Shown piece by piece: positions 9,112 to 17,969 of a stretch of DNA of 64,000 bases. The DNA comes from Tissierellia bacterium (GTDB taxonomy: Bacteria > Bacillota > Clostridia > Tissierellales > Peptoniphilaceae): the NCBI GenBank assembly GCA_030532305.1, contig JAUNLJ010000006.1:1-64000 (forward strand). Direction: 5' to 3'. Positions within the stretch are counted from its first letter, which is position 1. Every line of letters starts with the position of its first letter. Both the position numbers and the translations under genes were made by a program. Below the pieces are notes generated by a model. The model searched no databases. It saw only the letters and a program-made list of their open reading frames with translations, and was not told the origin of the DNA.

Positions 9112-10447
9112 TTGTTTGCACCTCTACACTTATCTTTAACCATGGGCCTTCTTGTGACCCTAGCTTCCTGTAGCCGGACCGGTAAAGGCCCACCACCCAT
9201 AGGATGACACCATCAGCCAAGACCAGGGGAACCTGGTCCCTAAGGGTCTTGTCTACTTTCTTTTCTATAAATAGGTCCTTGAGCTTTTTATGGCCCGACC
9301 CATCAAACATAAGAACCCGGTCCCCTGACTGCCGACTTCTTAGGCTTAAGGTCTTAAGCCCCTCTGGATCCAGGTAGATGGTCCAGGGGGAGGGGGGTTC
9401 TTCTATTTCTTTTACCCTTTTTATATGGATATGACCCCCTAAAAAAACATTATCCCCTAAACTTAAGGGGGTTTCCTCCTGGAAGACGGCCTTTTTAGGC
9501 CGCTCTAGGATTAAAAAGTCAAAGCTCCGTCTGACTTCTGTGCCCCCTAGGACCTGGACCCCCTTGCCACTTTCCTGGTCCAGAAGGTCCCTTAGCTGGC
9601 CCACGGCCTGGCTGCCTAGGTCCCTGGATGTCCCTAAAAAAGAGGCCAGGGCCCCATAAAGAACCCGGCTTAAGATGGCCCCATCTAGGGCCTTAAGGTC
9701 TTTTATGGGCAGACGGTAGGTCCCTTCTTCCTCCTGGAGGAGGTCTTCTAGGACCCTAGCTGCCTGGGCCTTTAGGTAGTCTTCAGCCTCTTGGGCCTGG
9801 TGGCCTAGAGACCTGAGGGCATATTTTATCTGGGGGTTTAGGGCCTCTAGCTGGGGGAGGAGGTCTAAGCGGATCTGGTTCCTAAGATAGAGGGGCTCCA
9901 GGTTGGTCTTGTCAATCCGGTAGCCATGGCCCTCTTTCTCTAACCAGGCCAGGATCTCTTCCTTGGTCCAGTCCAAAAGGGGACGGAAAAGCTGCCCCTC
10001 CAGGACCCGCATCCCTCCCAGACCCTGGAGGCCCGTCCCCCGGATGAGCCGGATAAGAAGGGTCTCGGCCTGGTCGTCTAGGTGGTGGCCCAGAGCAATA
10101 TAGGCCCCAGGCCCGGCCACTTGGTAAAAAAACTGGTAGCGGAGGACCCGGCCGGCCTCTTCAACAGACAGGCCCTGGGCCTGGCTATAGGCTAGGACAT
10201 CCTCCCTCCGGATATGGAGGGGGACCTGGTGGGCCTGGCATAGGTTTTTTACAAAGTCCAGGTCTCCCTGGGCCTCTTCCCTCAGACCGTGGTGGAGGTG
10301 GCAGGCCTCTATGTCTAGGTCAAGGGCCTCCCTAAAGGCCAATAAATGGTGGAATAAACAAACAGAGTCCGGGCCGCCAGATAGGGCTACAATCAATCTG
10401 GCTCCCGGCTCTATGTGGGCTTGTATTTTCTTTTCAAAGTCCCCCAT
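9101..10447 (-). CDS. tilS: tRNA(Ile)-lysidine synthase
   Basis: A 448-residue N-type ATP pyrophosphatase that converts C34 of the CAU-anticodon tRNA-Ile to lysidine, letting it read AUA. The P-loop SGGPDS is at 23-28; the ALGHHLDDQAET and LIRGTGLQGLGGM motifs follow; the C-terminal substrate-binding domain is present, as expected for a full-length form. AGGAGG is 5 bases before the ATG. The gene matters to this window because one neighbour (yacL) appears to begin with AUA. Confidence 0.93.
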   Translation of the reverse strand: MGDFEKKIQAHIEPGARLIVALSGGPDSVCLFHHLLAFREALDLDIEACHLHHGLREEAQGDLDFVKNLCQAHQVPLHIRREDVLAYSQAQGLSVEEAGRVLRYQFFYQVAGPGAYIALGHHLDDQAETLLIRLIRGTGLQGLGGMRVLEGQLFRPLLDWTKEEILAWLEKEGHGYRIDKTNLEPLYLRNQIRLDLLPQLEALNPQIKYALRSLGHQAQEAEDYLKAQAARVLEDLLQEEEGTYRLPIKDLKALDGAILSRVLYGALASFLGTSRDLGSQAVGQLRDLLDQESGKGVQVLGGTEVRRSFDFLILERPKKAVFQEETPLSLGDNVFLGGHIHIKRVKEIEEPPSPWTIYLDPEGLKTLSLRSRQSGDRVLMFDGSGHKKLKDLFIEKKVDKTLRDQVPLVLADGVILWVVGLYRSGYRKLGSQEGPWLKISVEVQTNDT

Positions 10448-10474
10448 AACGTCCTCCTATAGGAGACAAGACCG

Positions 10475-10894
10475 TTAACGGCGGGTCTTGCCCTGTCTTA
10501 CATTTTTCCTTTGCTTGGCAGATTCTATCTTTTCGTTGCTGTCCTTCATAAACTGACTTAGCATATCGTCAAAGCTTTGGCCCTCTGTTTTTTTATGGGC
10601 AGACTCTAGGATGACGGTTTCAGGTTCTGCAGCCTTTTTCTTGGCCAGGTTTTTTTCTTCAGGAGTTAGGGCTTGTTTCATGGACAGGCCAATTTTCCCC
10701 TTGTTGTCCCTGCTAATGACTTTGACCTTGACCTTGTCGCCCTCTTTAACATAATCATTGACGTCCTTGACAAAATCATTGGAAATTTCTGAAATATGGA
10801 CTAGGCCACTTTCTTCTCCCATTTGTACAAAGGCTCCAAATTTTGCTGTTCCTGTTACAACACCTTCCACAATACTTCCCAATTCAATGGTCAT
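10475..10894 (-). CDS. S1-domain RNA-binding protein (YabR-like)
   Basis: A 139-residue protein with one S1 OB-fold domain at residues 5-75 (GSIVEGVVTGTAKFGAFVQM, GLVHISEIS, GDKVKVKVI, GLSMKQA) and a Lys/Glu-rich C-terminal tail. It corresponds by position and size to B. subtilis yabR, between divIC and tilS. It probably binds RNA or ribosomes; precise function is not established. The intervening sporulation gene spoIIE of Bacillus is absent. Confidence 0.85.
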   Translation of the reverse strand: MTIELGSIVEGVVTGTAKFGAFVQMGEESGLVHISEISNDFVKDVNDYVKEGDKVKVKVISRDNKGKIGLSMKQALTPEEKNLAKKKAAEPETVILESAHKKTEGQSFDDMLSQFMKDSNEKIESAKQRKNVRQGKTRR

Positions 10895-10925
10895 GAATAA
10901 ATTTTTCCTCCTAAATTATTTAAGC

Positions 10926-11231
10926 TTATTCCTTAGCCTTTTTGTTCTTGTCTATAAAGACAACTTCCTTAGGCTTTACCATCCCCAGGTCATCCCTGGC
11001 CACTTCTTCTGCATATTCTATGGAGTCGCTCTTGTCAATTTCTTCTTCTAGGCTCTTTATATCTTCTTCTAGGGCCTCTATGGTCTTCTTGTTGTCTTCC
11101 ACCTGGGCTTTTTTTGCCTCTTTGATCCGGTAGCTTTTAAAGAGGAAAAAGGACCCGTAGGCAAGAAGGACCAGGAGGGCCAGTGGGAAGAGCCGGATGC
11201 TTCTTTTTCTTTTTTTTCTTCTTTTAGCCAT
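10926..11231 (-). CDS. divIC: Septum formation initiator family protein (DivIC/FtsL-like)
   Basis: A 101-residue bitopic membrane protein: a basic cytoplasmic start (MAKRRKKRKRSIR), one transmembrane helix (about 14-32) and a coiled coil (about 38-80) ending in a short globular tail (DDLGMVKPKEVVFI). This is the DivIC/FtsL pattern; such proteins scaffold FtsW-FtsI septal synthesis with FtsQ/DivIB. Position between rqcP and yabR matches Bacillus divIC; yabP and yabQ are missing. Confidence 0.86.
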   Translation of the reverse strand: MAKRRKKRKRSIRLFPLALLVLLAYGSFFLFKSYRIKEAKKAQVEDNKKTIEALEEDIKSLEEEIDKSDSIEYAEEVARDDLGMVKPKEVVFIDKNKKAKE

Positions 11232-11253
11232 CTTTATCCCTCCTTGTCCCTAG

Positions 11254-11496
11254 CTAGTCTATAAGCCGGTAGAGCTGGTCTGCCTCTTTTTTGCCCACAT
11301 TTTCCTTGACCTGGACCACTTGGATCCTTACATCGTGGTTGCCAAAATGGATGTCGATTTGGTCTCCCACAGCCACCTCGCTGCCTGCCTTGGCCACCTG
11401 GTTGTTAATAGAAACCCGGCCTTGGTCACAGGCCTCCTTGGCCACGGTTCTTCTTTTGATAAGCCGGGTATTTTTTAAGTACTTGTCCAGTCTCAC
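11254..11496 (-). CDS. rqcP: S4-domain RNA-binding protein RqcP
   Basis: An 80-residue single S4 domain (MRLDKYLKNTRLIKRRTVAKEACDQGRV), the size and position of B. subtilis YabO/RqcP, which works with RqcH in ribosome-associated quality control by helping add alanine tails on stalled 50S subunits. Start codon is GTG, 6 bases after AAGGAGG. It follows the HU terminator, so it is expressed by read-through or an unseen promoter. Confidence 0.87.
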   Translation of the reverse strand: MRLDKYLKNTRLIKRRTVAKEACDQGRVSINNQVAKAGSEVAVGDQIDIHFGNHDVRIQVVQVKENVGKKEADQLYRLID

Positions 11497-11511
11497 CTCT
11501 GGCCTCCTTAT

Positions 11512-11536
11512 AAAAAAGGGCTCTATCTAGAGCCCC
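11512..11536 (-). terminator. Intrinsic terminator after HU gene
   Basis: Stem GGGCTCTA (11518-11525) with TAGAGCCC (11528-11535) followed on the minus strand by six U residues, 7 bases past the HU stop. It should give extra short mazG-HU transcripts relative to the full operon. Confidence 0.85.
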
Positions 11537-11542
11537 TTGAAC

Positions 11543-11821
11543 TTACTTATTCACAATTTCCTTTAATGCTTTTCCTGCACGGAAGACAGGGGCCTTAGAA
11601 GCTGGAATATGGATGACTTCTTCTGGGTTCCTTGGGTTTCTACCTTCTCTAGCCTTCCTTTGTCTTACTTCGAAGGTTCCAAAGCCTACAAGTTGAACTT
11701 TTTCATCTTGGGCTAGGCTTTCTTCTACAGTTTGGATAAAGGCGTTTAGGGCAACTTCTGTATCTTTCTTAGTTAAATTGCTTTTTTCAGCCATACTAGC
11801 AACTAATTCGGACTTATTCAT
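11543..11821 (-). CDS. hup: DNA-binding protein HU
   Basis: A 92-residue HU/IHF-family nucleoid protein (MNKSELVASMAEKSNLTKKD ... VGFGTFEVRQRKAREGRNP, then VIHIPASKAPVFRAGKALKE). The DNA-clasping arm motif GRNP is intact. I use the ATG at 11821 rather than one 12 codons upstream because AAGGAGG lies ideally before it and the family starts MNK. It overlaps the end of mazG by 8 bases, indicating translational coupling. Confidence 0.95.
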   Translation of the reverse strand: MNKSELVASMAEKSNLTKKDTEVALNAFIQTVEESLAQDEKVQLVGFGTFEVRQRKAREGRNPRNPEEVIHIPASKAPVFRAGKALKEIVNK

Positions 11822-13133
11822 TCTTATTTTCCTCCTTGATATCTTTAATACTTTCATTCCAATTTAAAACCTGACTCTCGACTTTATCAATAGCGGCCTT
11901 ACAGGCACTTTCTAGATCAATCCCCTCATTTTCAGCCAAGATAATGGTTTTTAAAAGGCTATCTCCAAGAGTTTTTTCACTAACTTCCTCTTCAAGAGAC
12001 GTGAGACCTTGTATTTCAAAGTCTTGATACAGTGATTTTATCAGACGCAGCAGCTTTTGTCCATGCAAAAGACTAGGAAATCCTTGTAAATGATGGATTT
12101 TTTCTTCCAGGGTCTTGATTCCTGCTGCCTCATACTTAATCTCATTCCAGTCCCTCTCATAGCCAGCAAAAACATGGGGGTGGCGGGAGATCATCTTGTG
12201 GGTCACCTGGCTGGTGACGTCCTCAAAACGGAAGTCGCCCCTTTCCCTGGCTAGCTCGCTGTGAAAAACCACCTGGTAGAGGACGTCTCCCAGCTCTTCA
12301 ACTAGGGCCTCTGGGTCCTCCTCTCCTATGGCATGGACGGCCTCATAGGCCTCCTCAATGAGGTTGCCTTTCATGGACTGGTGGGTTTGGACCCGGTCCC
12401 AGGGGCAACCCTCTGGCCCCCTTAGGCGGCGAACCACCCAAATAAGGTCTGCCAGGTCATAAAGTCCCCTCTCTTCTTCTACCCTGGGTAAGTAAAGGGA
12501 GGTCTGGTGGTTGACTTCCTTTACCCGGTCTAGCTCATAGACGGCTAGGCTTAGGACCTTTTGGCTATCTAGGCCGGCATCGATAATGAGATAGGCCGGG
12601 TGGTGGTCCCCGTAGATTTCACTAATGGCTAGCTTAAGGTCTGAAAGGACCCTTTGGTTGTAGACCTGGGTAATTAGGGTGTCCTTATGGATGTTAAGGT
12701 CCAGGTCCCTAAAGTTGTCCCCGTCTAAAAAAAGTAGCCCCTCTACAGGGTCTTTTTCCACTAGGGCTAGGACGGGTTCAATAAAGCTTAGGCCATGGAC
12801 CAGACGGGTGTCTGCCCCTGACTCTAAAAGCAGTTTAACGGTCCTTTCTGCCACTAGGGGATGGCCGGGAACAAAGTAGTTGATGTCCTCTTTCTGGGCC
12901 CGGTCTATCAGGTCCTTGACAATGGCCTGGTAGACCTCTTCAAAGTCCTCTGCTTGGTCATAAAAAGAGTCGTAGGTCACAAAGGGAATCTGTTTTTGGA
13001 TAAAGTAGGCCACAGTGCCATGGTCTCCTGTCCTTAGCAGGTTGGGCCTGCCCTCTTGGGCTAGGGCCACTGCCTCTTGTGTCAATAAATTTTCCTTAGC
13101 CGGGCCTAGGCCCACGATATTTATCCTACCCAT
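11814..13133 (-). CDS. mazG: MazG-family NTP pyrophosphohydrolase with tetrapyrrole-methylase-like N-domain (YabN)
   Basis: A 439-residue fusion. Residues 1 to about 215 form a SAM-dependent tetrapyrrole-methylase-like domain (INIVGLGPAKENLLT, FVPGHPLVAERT); the rest is MazG, with LRGPEGCPWDRVQTHQSM and the EExxE-type metal motif EEAYEA ... EELGDVLYQVVFHSELA. MazG hydrolyses (d)NTPs for pool cleaning or stress responses. AAGGAGG lies just before the ATG at 13133; an ATG six codons upstream would fall at the predicted transcription start, so 13133 is preferred. The ORF heads the operon running to ftsH. Confidence 0.9.
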   Translation of the reverse strand: MGRINIVGLGPAKENLLTQEAVALAQEGRPNLLRTGDHGTVAYFIQKQIPFVTYDSFYDQAEDFEEVYQAIVKDLIDRAQKEDINYFVPGHPLVAERTVKLLLESGADTRLVHGLSFIEPVLALVEKDPVEGLLFLDGDNFRDLDLNIHKDTLITQVYNQRVLSDLKLAISEIYGDHHPAYLIIDAGLDSQKVLSLAVYELDRVKEVNHQTSLYLPRVEEERGLYDLADLIWVVRRLRGPEGCPWDRVQTHQSMKGNLIEEAYEAVHAIGEEDPEALVEELGDVLYQVVFHSELARERGDFRFEDVTSQVTHKMISRHPHVFAGYERDWNEIKYEAAGIKTLEEKIHHLQGFPSLLHGQKLLRLIKSLYQDFEIQGLTSLEEEVSEKTLGDSLLKTIILAENEGIDLESACKAAIDKVESQVLNWNESIKDIKEENKNE

Positions 13134-13156
13134 ACACTCCTCCTTGTTCATGCTTT

Positions 13157-13185
13157 ATTTTACTAGATGGGGCAGTTTTTGTCTA
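13157..13185 (-). promoter_or_regulatory. Sigma-A promoter of mazG-HU-...-ftsH operon
   Basis: Minus-strand -35 TAGACA (13185-13180), 17-base spacer, -10 TAAAAT (13162-13157). Transcription would start near 13150, giving a leader of about 17 bases and supporting the mazG start at 13133. Confidence 0.7.
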
Positions 13186-13261
13186 GCATCTTTGGCCTTT
13201 TCCCCTTAATTAAGCCATCTCTGAAATTTTTCCCCTTAAAAGACCGGGGCCTGGTCTAAAT

Positions 13262-13290
13262 AAAAAATCTCTCCCCCTTAGGGAAGAGAC
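13262..13290 (-). terminator. Intrinsic terminator after PrsA-like gene
   Basis: Stem TCTCTCCCCC (13268-13277) with GGGAAGAGA (13281-13289), including G-U pairs, then a U run on the minus strand, 7 bases beyond the stop at 13297. Confidence 0.8.
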
Positions 13291-13296
13291 TTTTAT

Positions 13297-14361
13297 TTAT
13301 TCTTCTGCTTTTTCTTCTTTAGGGGCTTCTTCTTGACCCTCTTCTCCAGCTGGTTTTTCATTGGCTGGGTCCTTAGCCGGGTCTGCCTCTTCTTCTTTGC
13401 CTAAATCTAGAGGAATGTCCTCACTGTAGTCTACATGTTTTTCTACCTTGGCGTCAGTTTCTAGCTTGTTAAAGTAGTCTGTGATCTTGTCATCAATATA
13501 TCTTTCTTTAACAGCTTCTTCTTGGCCCTCAAGCTCGGTTTGGATCTTGTCTAGCTTGATAAGGTGGTAGCCAAATTCTGTTTGAATGGGGTCTGAGATC
13601 TCCCCTTCTTTCATGGAGAAGACCGCTTCATCAAAGGCTGGAACCATGTCCCCAGGGCTAAAGGTCCCTAGGCTGCCCCCATCATCCTTGTTGGACTCGT
13701 CCTTGCTATGCTCAGCAGCTAGGGTGGCAAAATCGCCCCCATCGTCTAGGAGTTTTTTGATTTCCTTGGCCGTCTTTTCATCCTCTACTAGGATATGGCT
13801 AGCTGTGGCTTGCTTAAAGGTCTCCTTATTCTTTTCATAGTAGGCCTTGATTTCTTCTTCACTGGGTTCAAAACTCTCTTGCTTTTTGCTGGTTAAACCT
13901 TGCATAAGTAGGGAGTTTTCCAAGAATTTCTTATAGTAGTTTAGGGTCAAACCTTGGTCTTCTAAACTTTGTTCAAAGGCCTCCTTGCCCCCATAAAGCT
14001 CCATAATTTGGTCCATTTCCTTTTGGACTTCTTCTTCTGAAAGCTCTACGCCTTCTTTTTCAGCAGCCTGACGGGCAATTTCTATTTGAACCATATTGTC
14101 TAAGACAATTTCCTTTAGGGCTTCATCCATGGTCTTGTTTTCGTCCCCATAGGCTGGTCCGTCTAAATAGTCTTCCCCAAATTGGCTGACCAGGCTGGTG
14201 GCAGTCACCTTGTATTCTTCAATAAAATCTTCCATAGGAATGTCCTTGCCGTTGACAGTGGCAGCCACATCGCCTCCAGCTTTTTTGTCACAGGCTACCA
14301 AGACAAAACTTAGGGCCAAGACACCTAGAAGGATTCCTAAAAGATTGGTCTTTTTTAACAT
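13297..14361 (-). CDS. PrsA-like peptidylprolyl isomerase lipoprotein
   Basis: A 354-residue exported foldase. The lipoprotein signal peptide ends at the lipobox LVAC (cysteine about residue 24); a SurA/PrsA N-domain follows, then a parvulin domain at roughly 185-275 (ATASHILVEDEKTAKEI, GGSLGTFSPGDMVPAFDEAV, TEFGYHLIKLD), and a low-complexity acidic tail rich in E, K, P and A. It should help secreted proteins fold at the outer membrane face. Flanked by terminators on both sides, it is probably a single-gene unit. In Bacillus a foldase is not at this spot, but clostridia commonly have one beside mfd. Confidence 0.9.
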   Translation of the reverse strand: MLKKTNLLGILLGVLALSFVLVACDKKAGGDVAATVNGKDIPMEDFIEEYKVTATSLVSQFGEDYLDGPAYGDENKTMDEALKEIVLDNMVQIEIARQAAEKEGVELSEEEVQKEMDQIMELYGGKEAFEQSLEDQGLTLNYYKKFLENSLLMQGLTSKKQESFEPSEEEIKAYYEKNKETFKQATASHILVEDEKTAKEIKKLLDDGGDFATLAAEHSKDESNKDDGGSLGTFSPGDMVPAFDEAVFSMKEGEISDPIQTEFGYHLIKLDKIQTELEGQEEAVKERYIDDKITDYFNKLETDAKVEKHVDYSEDIPLDLGKEEEADPAKDPANEKPAGEEGQEEAPKEEKAEE

Positions 14362-14395
14362 GCTCTAACTCCTTTCTTAAAATCATACTCCTTTT

Positions 14396-14401
14396 ATTAT
14401 A
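14396..14401 (-). promoter_or_regulatory. Possible -10 element for PrsA-like gene
   Basis: A perfect TATAAT on the minus strand just past the mfd stop, about 35 bases before the PrsA-like ATG. No convincing -35 box is seen at 16-18 bases, so this is tentative. Confidence 0.35.
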
Positions 14402-14406
14402 CTAAA

Positions 14407-17400
14407 TTAGCCCTCTTTGTGTGTGTTTTTTTTGTGTAATTTCATAAATTGCAAAAGTTTTTCCACCAGGTCCAAGGGGGCCTGGTCACTTTTAATAGAA
14501 AAGGCCGGCCGGTCCCCCCGGGAAAATTTAAGCTGGCTTCCGTAGGCCTGGGTTAGTTCGTTGATAAGGGCCAGGTCTAGTTCATAGCCTGGAGCCATGG
14601 TAAAGTGGTAGTTGTCCTTGGTCTCTTTGATGGACTCCAGGCCCAAATTGCTTGCTTGGGCCCGTAAAAGGGCAGTCTTTAAAAGGTTCATCAGGGCCCT
14701 GGGTGGGTCCCCAAACCGGTCTATAAATTCGTCTAGGAGGTCTTCTAGGTCCTCCTCATCCTCTAGGATGGCCACCTTTTTGTACATGTCTAAACGGAGT
14801 TTTTCATTCCGGATATAGGCCTTGGGGATAAAGGCATCTACGGCCAAATCTAGGCTGGTCTGGGGTCCTTCTTCCTCTTCTTTTCCCTGGAGCTTGCCCA
14901 CAGCCCGGCGCAGAAGTTTCATATAGAGTTCGTAGCCTATGGCCTCCATGTGGCCGTGCTGGCTTTCCCCTAGAATATTTCCCGACCCCCTAATCTCCAG
15001 GTCCCTTAGGGCAATCTGGTAGCCGGACCCAAATTCTGTAAATTCAGAAATGGCCCGGAGCCTTTTTTCAGCCAGCTCGGACATGCTGGCATGGGGCCGG
15101 TAGGTAAAGTAGGCATAGGCCACCCGGTTACTCCGGCCGATCCGTCCCCTAAGCTGGTAGAGCTGGGAGAGGCCTAGGCGGTTGGCCTCCCAAAGAATCA
15201 TGGTATTGGCATTGGGAATGTCCATGCCCGTTTCAATAATGGTGGAAGAAACCAAAACATCGATCTCCTGCTGGATAAAGCGGAGCATGGTGTCTTCCAG
15301 TTGCCTTTCACTCATCTGCCCGTTGGCCATGTCAATCCTGGCCTCGGGCACTAGTTTTTTAAGGTCATAGACCATCTGGTCCATGGTTTGGACCCGGTTA
15401 TAGACAAAGAAAACCTGGCCCCCCCGGTCTAGTTCCTTGAGGATGGCGTCTCTGACCATAACGGGGTTATATTCCACCACATAGGTCTGGACAGGAAAGC
15501 GTTCTTGAGGGGGCTCATTAATAACAGAAATATCCCGAATCCCCCCCATGGACATTTGCAGGGTCCTGGGAATGGGGGTGGCTGTTAGGGTTAGGGTGTC
15601 TACATTCTTTTTAAGGAGCTTGAGTTTTTCCTTGTGCTTGACCCCAAAACGCTGTTCCTCGTCTATAATAAGCAGGCCCAGGTCCTTAAAGTCTATATCC
15701 TTGGATAGGAGCCGGTGGGTGCCCACCACCAGGTCCACAGTCCCTTTTTTTAGGCCCTGGATGGTTTCTTTCTGGTCTTTTTTTTCTACAAAGCGGCTAA
15801 GCTGGCCCACCTTAATGGGAAAGCGGAAAAACCGTTCCCTAATGGTGTTGTAGTGCTGCTGGGCCAGGATGGTGGTGGGGACCAAAAAGGCCACCTGCTT
15901 CCCGTCCATAATGGCCTTAAAGGCCGCCCTTAGGGCCACCTCTGTCTTGCCGTAGCCCACGTCTGCACAAAGGAGCCGGTCCATGGGGCTAGTCTCTTCC
16001 ATGTCTTCCTTGATTTCCTGGATGGCCTCCACCTGGCCCTGGGTTTCTTCAAAGGGGAAGCTGTCTTCAAATTCCTTTTGCCAGGGGGTGTCTGGGCTAA
16101 AGGGGTAGCCATCTAGCTGGGCCCTTTCCCCATAGAGGCGGATCAGGTCCTTGGCCATGACCTCCACAGACTTTTTGGCCTTGGACTTGGTCTTTTTCCA
16201 GGCAGGGGAGTCCAGCCGGTTGAGCTTGGGGGCCTGGCCTTCGCTGGCCGTGTACTTGTAGATCATGGACAGTTGGTCCATGGGCAAAAAGACCCGGTCC
16301 TCTCCCAAATAAGAGATGGTCAAATAGTCCCGGGTGGTCCCCTGGACTTCTAGCTGGTGGGTCCCCTCATACCGGCCTATCCCATGGGTTTCATGGATCA
16401 CATAGTCCCCCTTTTTTAGGCCCCTGGGATCCAAGGCTGGGCGTTTTTTCTTCCGCCTCTTCTTCTGGCTCCCCTGTCCATAAATTTCTGAGGCATTTAT
16501 GAGGATAAAGTGGTCCCCAGGCATGTCTAGGCCACTATGAAAGGCCCCCCTAGCCACATAGACCTGGCCAGGCCTTAGGTCTTTAGCTTCCTCCTTAAGG
16601 GCCTGGGCAGGAAGACCCAGGTCCTTAAGATTATCCAGCATCCTTTGGGTCTTGTCCTTGGATCCTGCCAGGACCAAAATCCGGTAGTCCCTGGCAAGAT
16701 AGGCCCCCATCTCCTCCTTAAAGTCCTTTATCCGGCCCTGGTAGGCGGTCAGGCTCCTCATCTGAAAATTAATGACGCCCTGGACCCTAAAGAGACTATC
16801 CCCCCGAATAAAGGCATAGGAAAGGGCCAGGTCTTCTTCTGCTAGCCGGGCCCTTAGGGAGGAAGAGGTCCTTTGGATATGGCAGTGGCCAGCTAGGGCC
16901 TCCCCGGCCTGGAGGTAGTGGCCTAGTTTATCCTTTAGGTCCTCCTCTTCTTTTTCCATCTGGTCAAAGAGTTTTTTAGGCTCGTCTAAAAAGATCAAAG
17001 GCCGGGTCTTAAAGTAGGACAGGAGGCCAGACTGGTCCTCTGGGGCCAGGTAGGGCAAAAGAAGGTCCGTGTTGGCAGGGACCTCTCCTGCCTCTAGTCT
17101 TTCCAGAATGGGAAGAAACTTTTCCTGGGCCCGGTCCTTGGCCAAGTCATCCTGGCCCAGGTCCTTGTCTAAGTCCTCCCTTATCCTCTTGGCCATGACC
17201 CTGGCTTGGTCTGGACTTAAAAGCAGGTCGGAAACTGGAAAAATTTCCAGCGCCTCTAAACTTTCCACACTCCTTTGGCTCTTGGGGTCAAAGGTCCTAA
17301 TACTGTCTATTTCAATATCAAAAAATTCTATCCGGTAGGGCTGGTCAGAGGGGGTAAAAATATCCAGGATCCCCCCCCTTAGGGCAAACTGACCCATGGC

Positions 17401-17910
17401 CTCCACCTGGTCCACCCTTTGGTAGCCCAAGAAAAGGAGCTGGTCTAAAAGCGCCTCCATCCCTAGGCTGTCGCCTATTTTTAGCCCCAGCTTAGCCTGG
17501 TCATAGACCTGGCCAGGCAGGTAGTAGCCTGCCAGGGCCTCCAAACTGGTAACCACTACCCGGGCCCGGTCTGATGCCATGGCCTGAAGACTTTCCAGCC
17601 GGGTCTTTAAAAGCTCTTTACTCCCTGCCTCCTGGCGGAAGAAAAAGAGGTCCCGACCTGGCAGGTTGTAGACGCCCCCCTCCAGGTACCAGGTCAGGTC
17701 CTCTTGGATCTTTTTGGCCCGGTCTGGGTCATAGGTCACCAGGAGGATGGGCCGGTTACTTTCTTCTAAAAGGACCCGGGTCACCAGGCTGATCCCTCCA
17801 GCAGGCAGGCCATAGAGGCCCAGGGAAAAGTCCCTATCCCCCAGGGCCTCCCTTAGGGTCTTAAAGGGAGGAGACTGGTCCAGGATGGGGTCTAAGTATG
17901 GTTTTGTCAC
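14407..17910 (-). CDS. mfd: Transcription-repair coupling factor
   Basis: A full-length 1167-residue Mfd, which removes stalled RNA polymerase and recruits UvrA to the lesion. The UvrB-homologous N-domain (LYGLPAGGISLVTRVLLEES, QFALRGGILDIFTPSD) is followed by the RNA-polymerase-interaction (CarD-like RID) module (LKKGDYVIHETHGIGRYEG), the helicase core with Walker A CADVGYGKTEVA and DEEQ box LIIDEEQRFG, and the TRCF C-domain. Start is GTG, 8 bases after AGGAGG. That site lies directly behind the pth terminator hairpin. Confidence 0.97.
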   Translation of the reverse strand: MTKPYLDPILDQSPPFKTLREALGDRDFSLGLYGLPAGGISLVTRVLLEESNRPILLVTYDPDRAKKIQEDLTWYLEGGVYNLPGRDLFFFRQEAGSKELLKTRLESLQAMASDRARVVVTSLEALAGYYLPGQVYDQAKLGLKIGDSLGMEALLDQLLFLGYQRVDQVEAMGQFALRGGILDIFTPSDQPYRIEFFDIEIDSIRTFDPKSQRSVESLEALEIFPVSDLLLSPDQARVMAKRIREDLDKDLGQDDLAKDRAQEKFLPILERLEAGEVPANTDLLLPYLAPEDQSGLLSYFKTRPLIFLDEPKKLFDQMEKEEEDLKDKLGHYLQAGEALAGHCHIQRTSSSLRARLAEEDLALSYAFIRGDSLFRVQGVINFQMRSLTAYQGRIKDFKEEMGAYLARDYRILVLAGSKDKTQRMLDNLKDLGLPAQALKEEAKDLRPGQVYVARGAFHSGLDMPGDHFILINASEIYGQGSQKKRRKKKRPALDPRGLKKGDYVIHETHGIGRYEGTHQLEVQGTTRDYLTISYLGEDRVFLPMDQLSMIYKYTASEGQAPKLNRLDSPAWKKTKSKAKKSVEVMAKDLIRLYGERAQLDGYPFSPDTPWQKEFEDSFPFEETQGQVEAIQEIKEDMEETSPMDRLLCADVGYGKTEVALRAAFKAIMDGKQVAFLVPTTILAQQHYNTIRERFFRFPIKVGQLSRFVEKKDQKETIQGLKKGTVDLVVGTHRLLSKDIDFKDLGLLIIDEEQRFGVKHKEKLKLLKKNVDTLTLTATPIPRTLQMSMGGIRDISVINEPPQERFPVQTYVVEYNPVMVRDAILKELDRGGQVFFVYNRVQTMDQMVYDLKKLVPEARIDMANGQMSERQLEDTMLRFIQQEIDVLVSSTIIETGMDIPNANTMILWEANRLGLSQLYQLRGRIGRSNRVAYAYFTYRPHASMSELAEKRLRAISEFTEFGSGYQIALRDLEIRGSGNILGESQHGHMEAIGYELYMKLLRRAVGKLQGKEEEEGPQTSLDLAVDAFIPKAYIRNEKLRLDMYKKVAILEDEEDLEDLLDEFIDRFGDPPRALMNLLKTALLRAQASNLGLESIKETKDNYHFTMAPGYELDLALINELTQAYGSQLKFSRGDRPAFSIKSDQAPLDLVEKLLQFMKLHKKNTHKEG

Positions 17911-17931
17911 TCAAGTCGCCTCCTTTTAAAA

Positions 17932-17959
17932 GCAGCCCAAGTTTAAAAACTTGAGCTGC
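17932..17959 (-). terminator. Hairpin terminator between pth and mfd, abutting the mfd ribosome-binding site
   Basis: A 12-base stem (about 17932-17944 with 17948-17959; arms pair GCAGC-type ends) with a 3-base loop, followed on the minus strand by TTTT and then immediately AAAAGGAGG, the mfd site. It can end glmU-prs-pth transcripts or attenuate read-through into mfd. Confidence 0.75.
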
Positions 17960-17969
17960 CCACAGTCAT

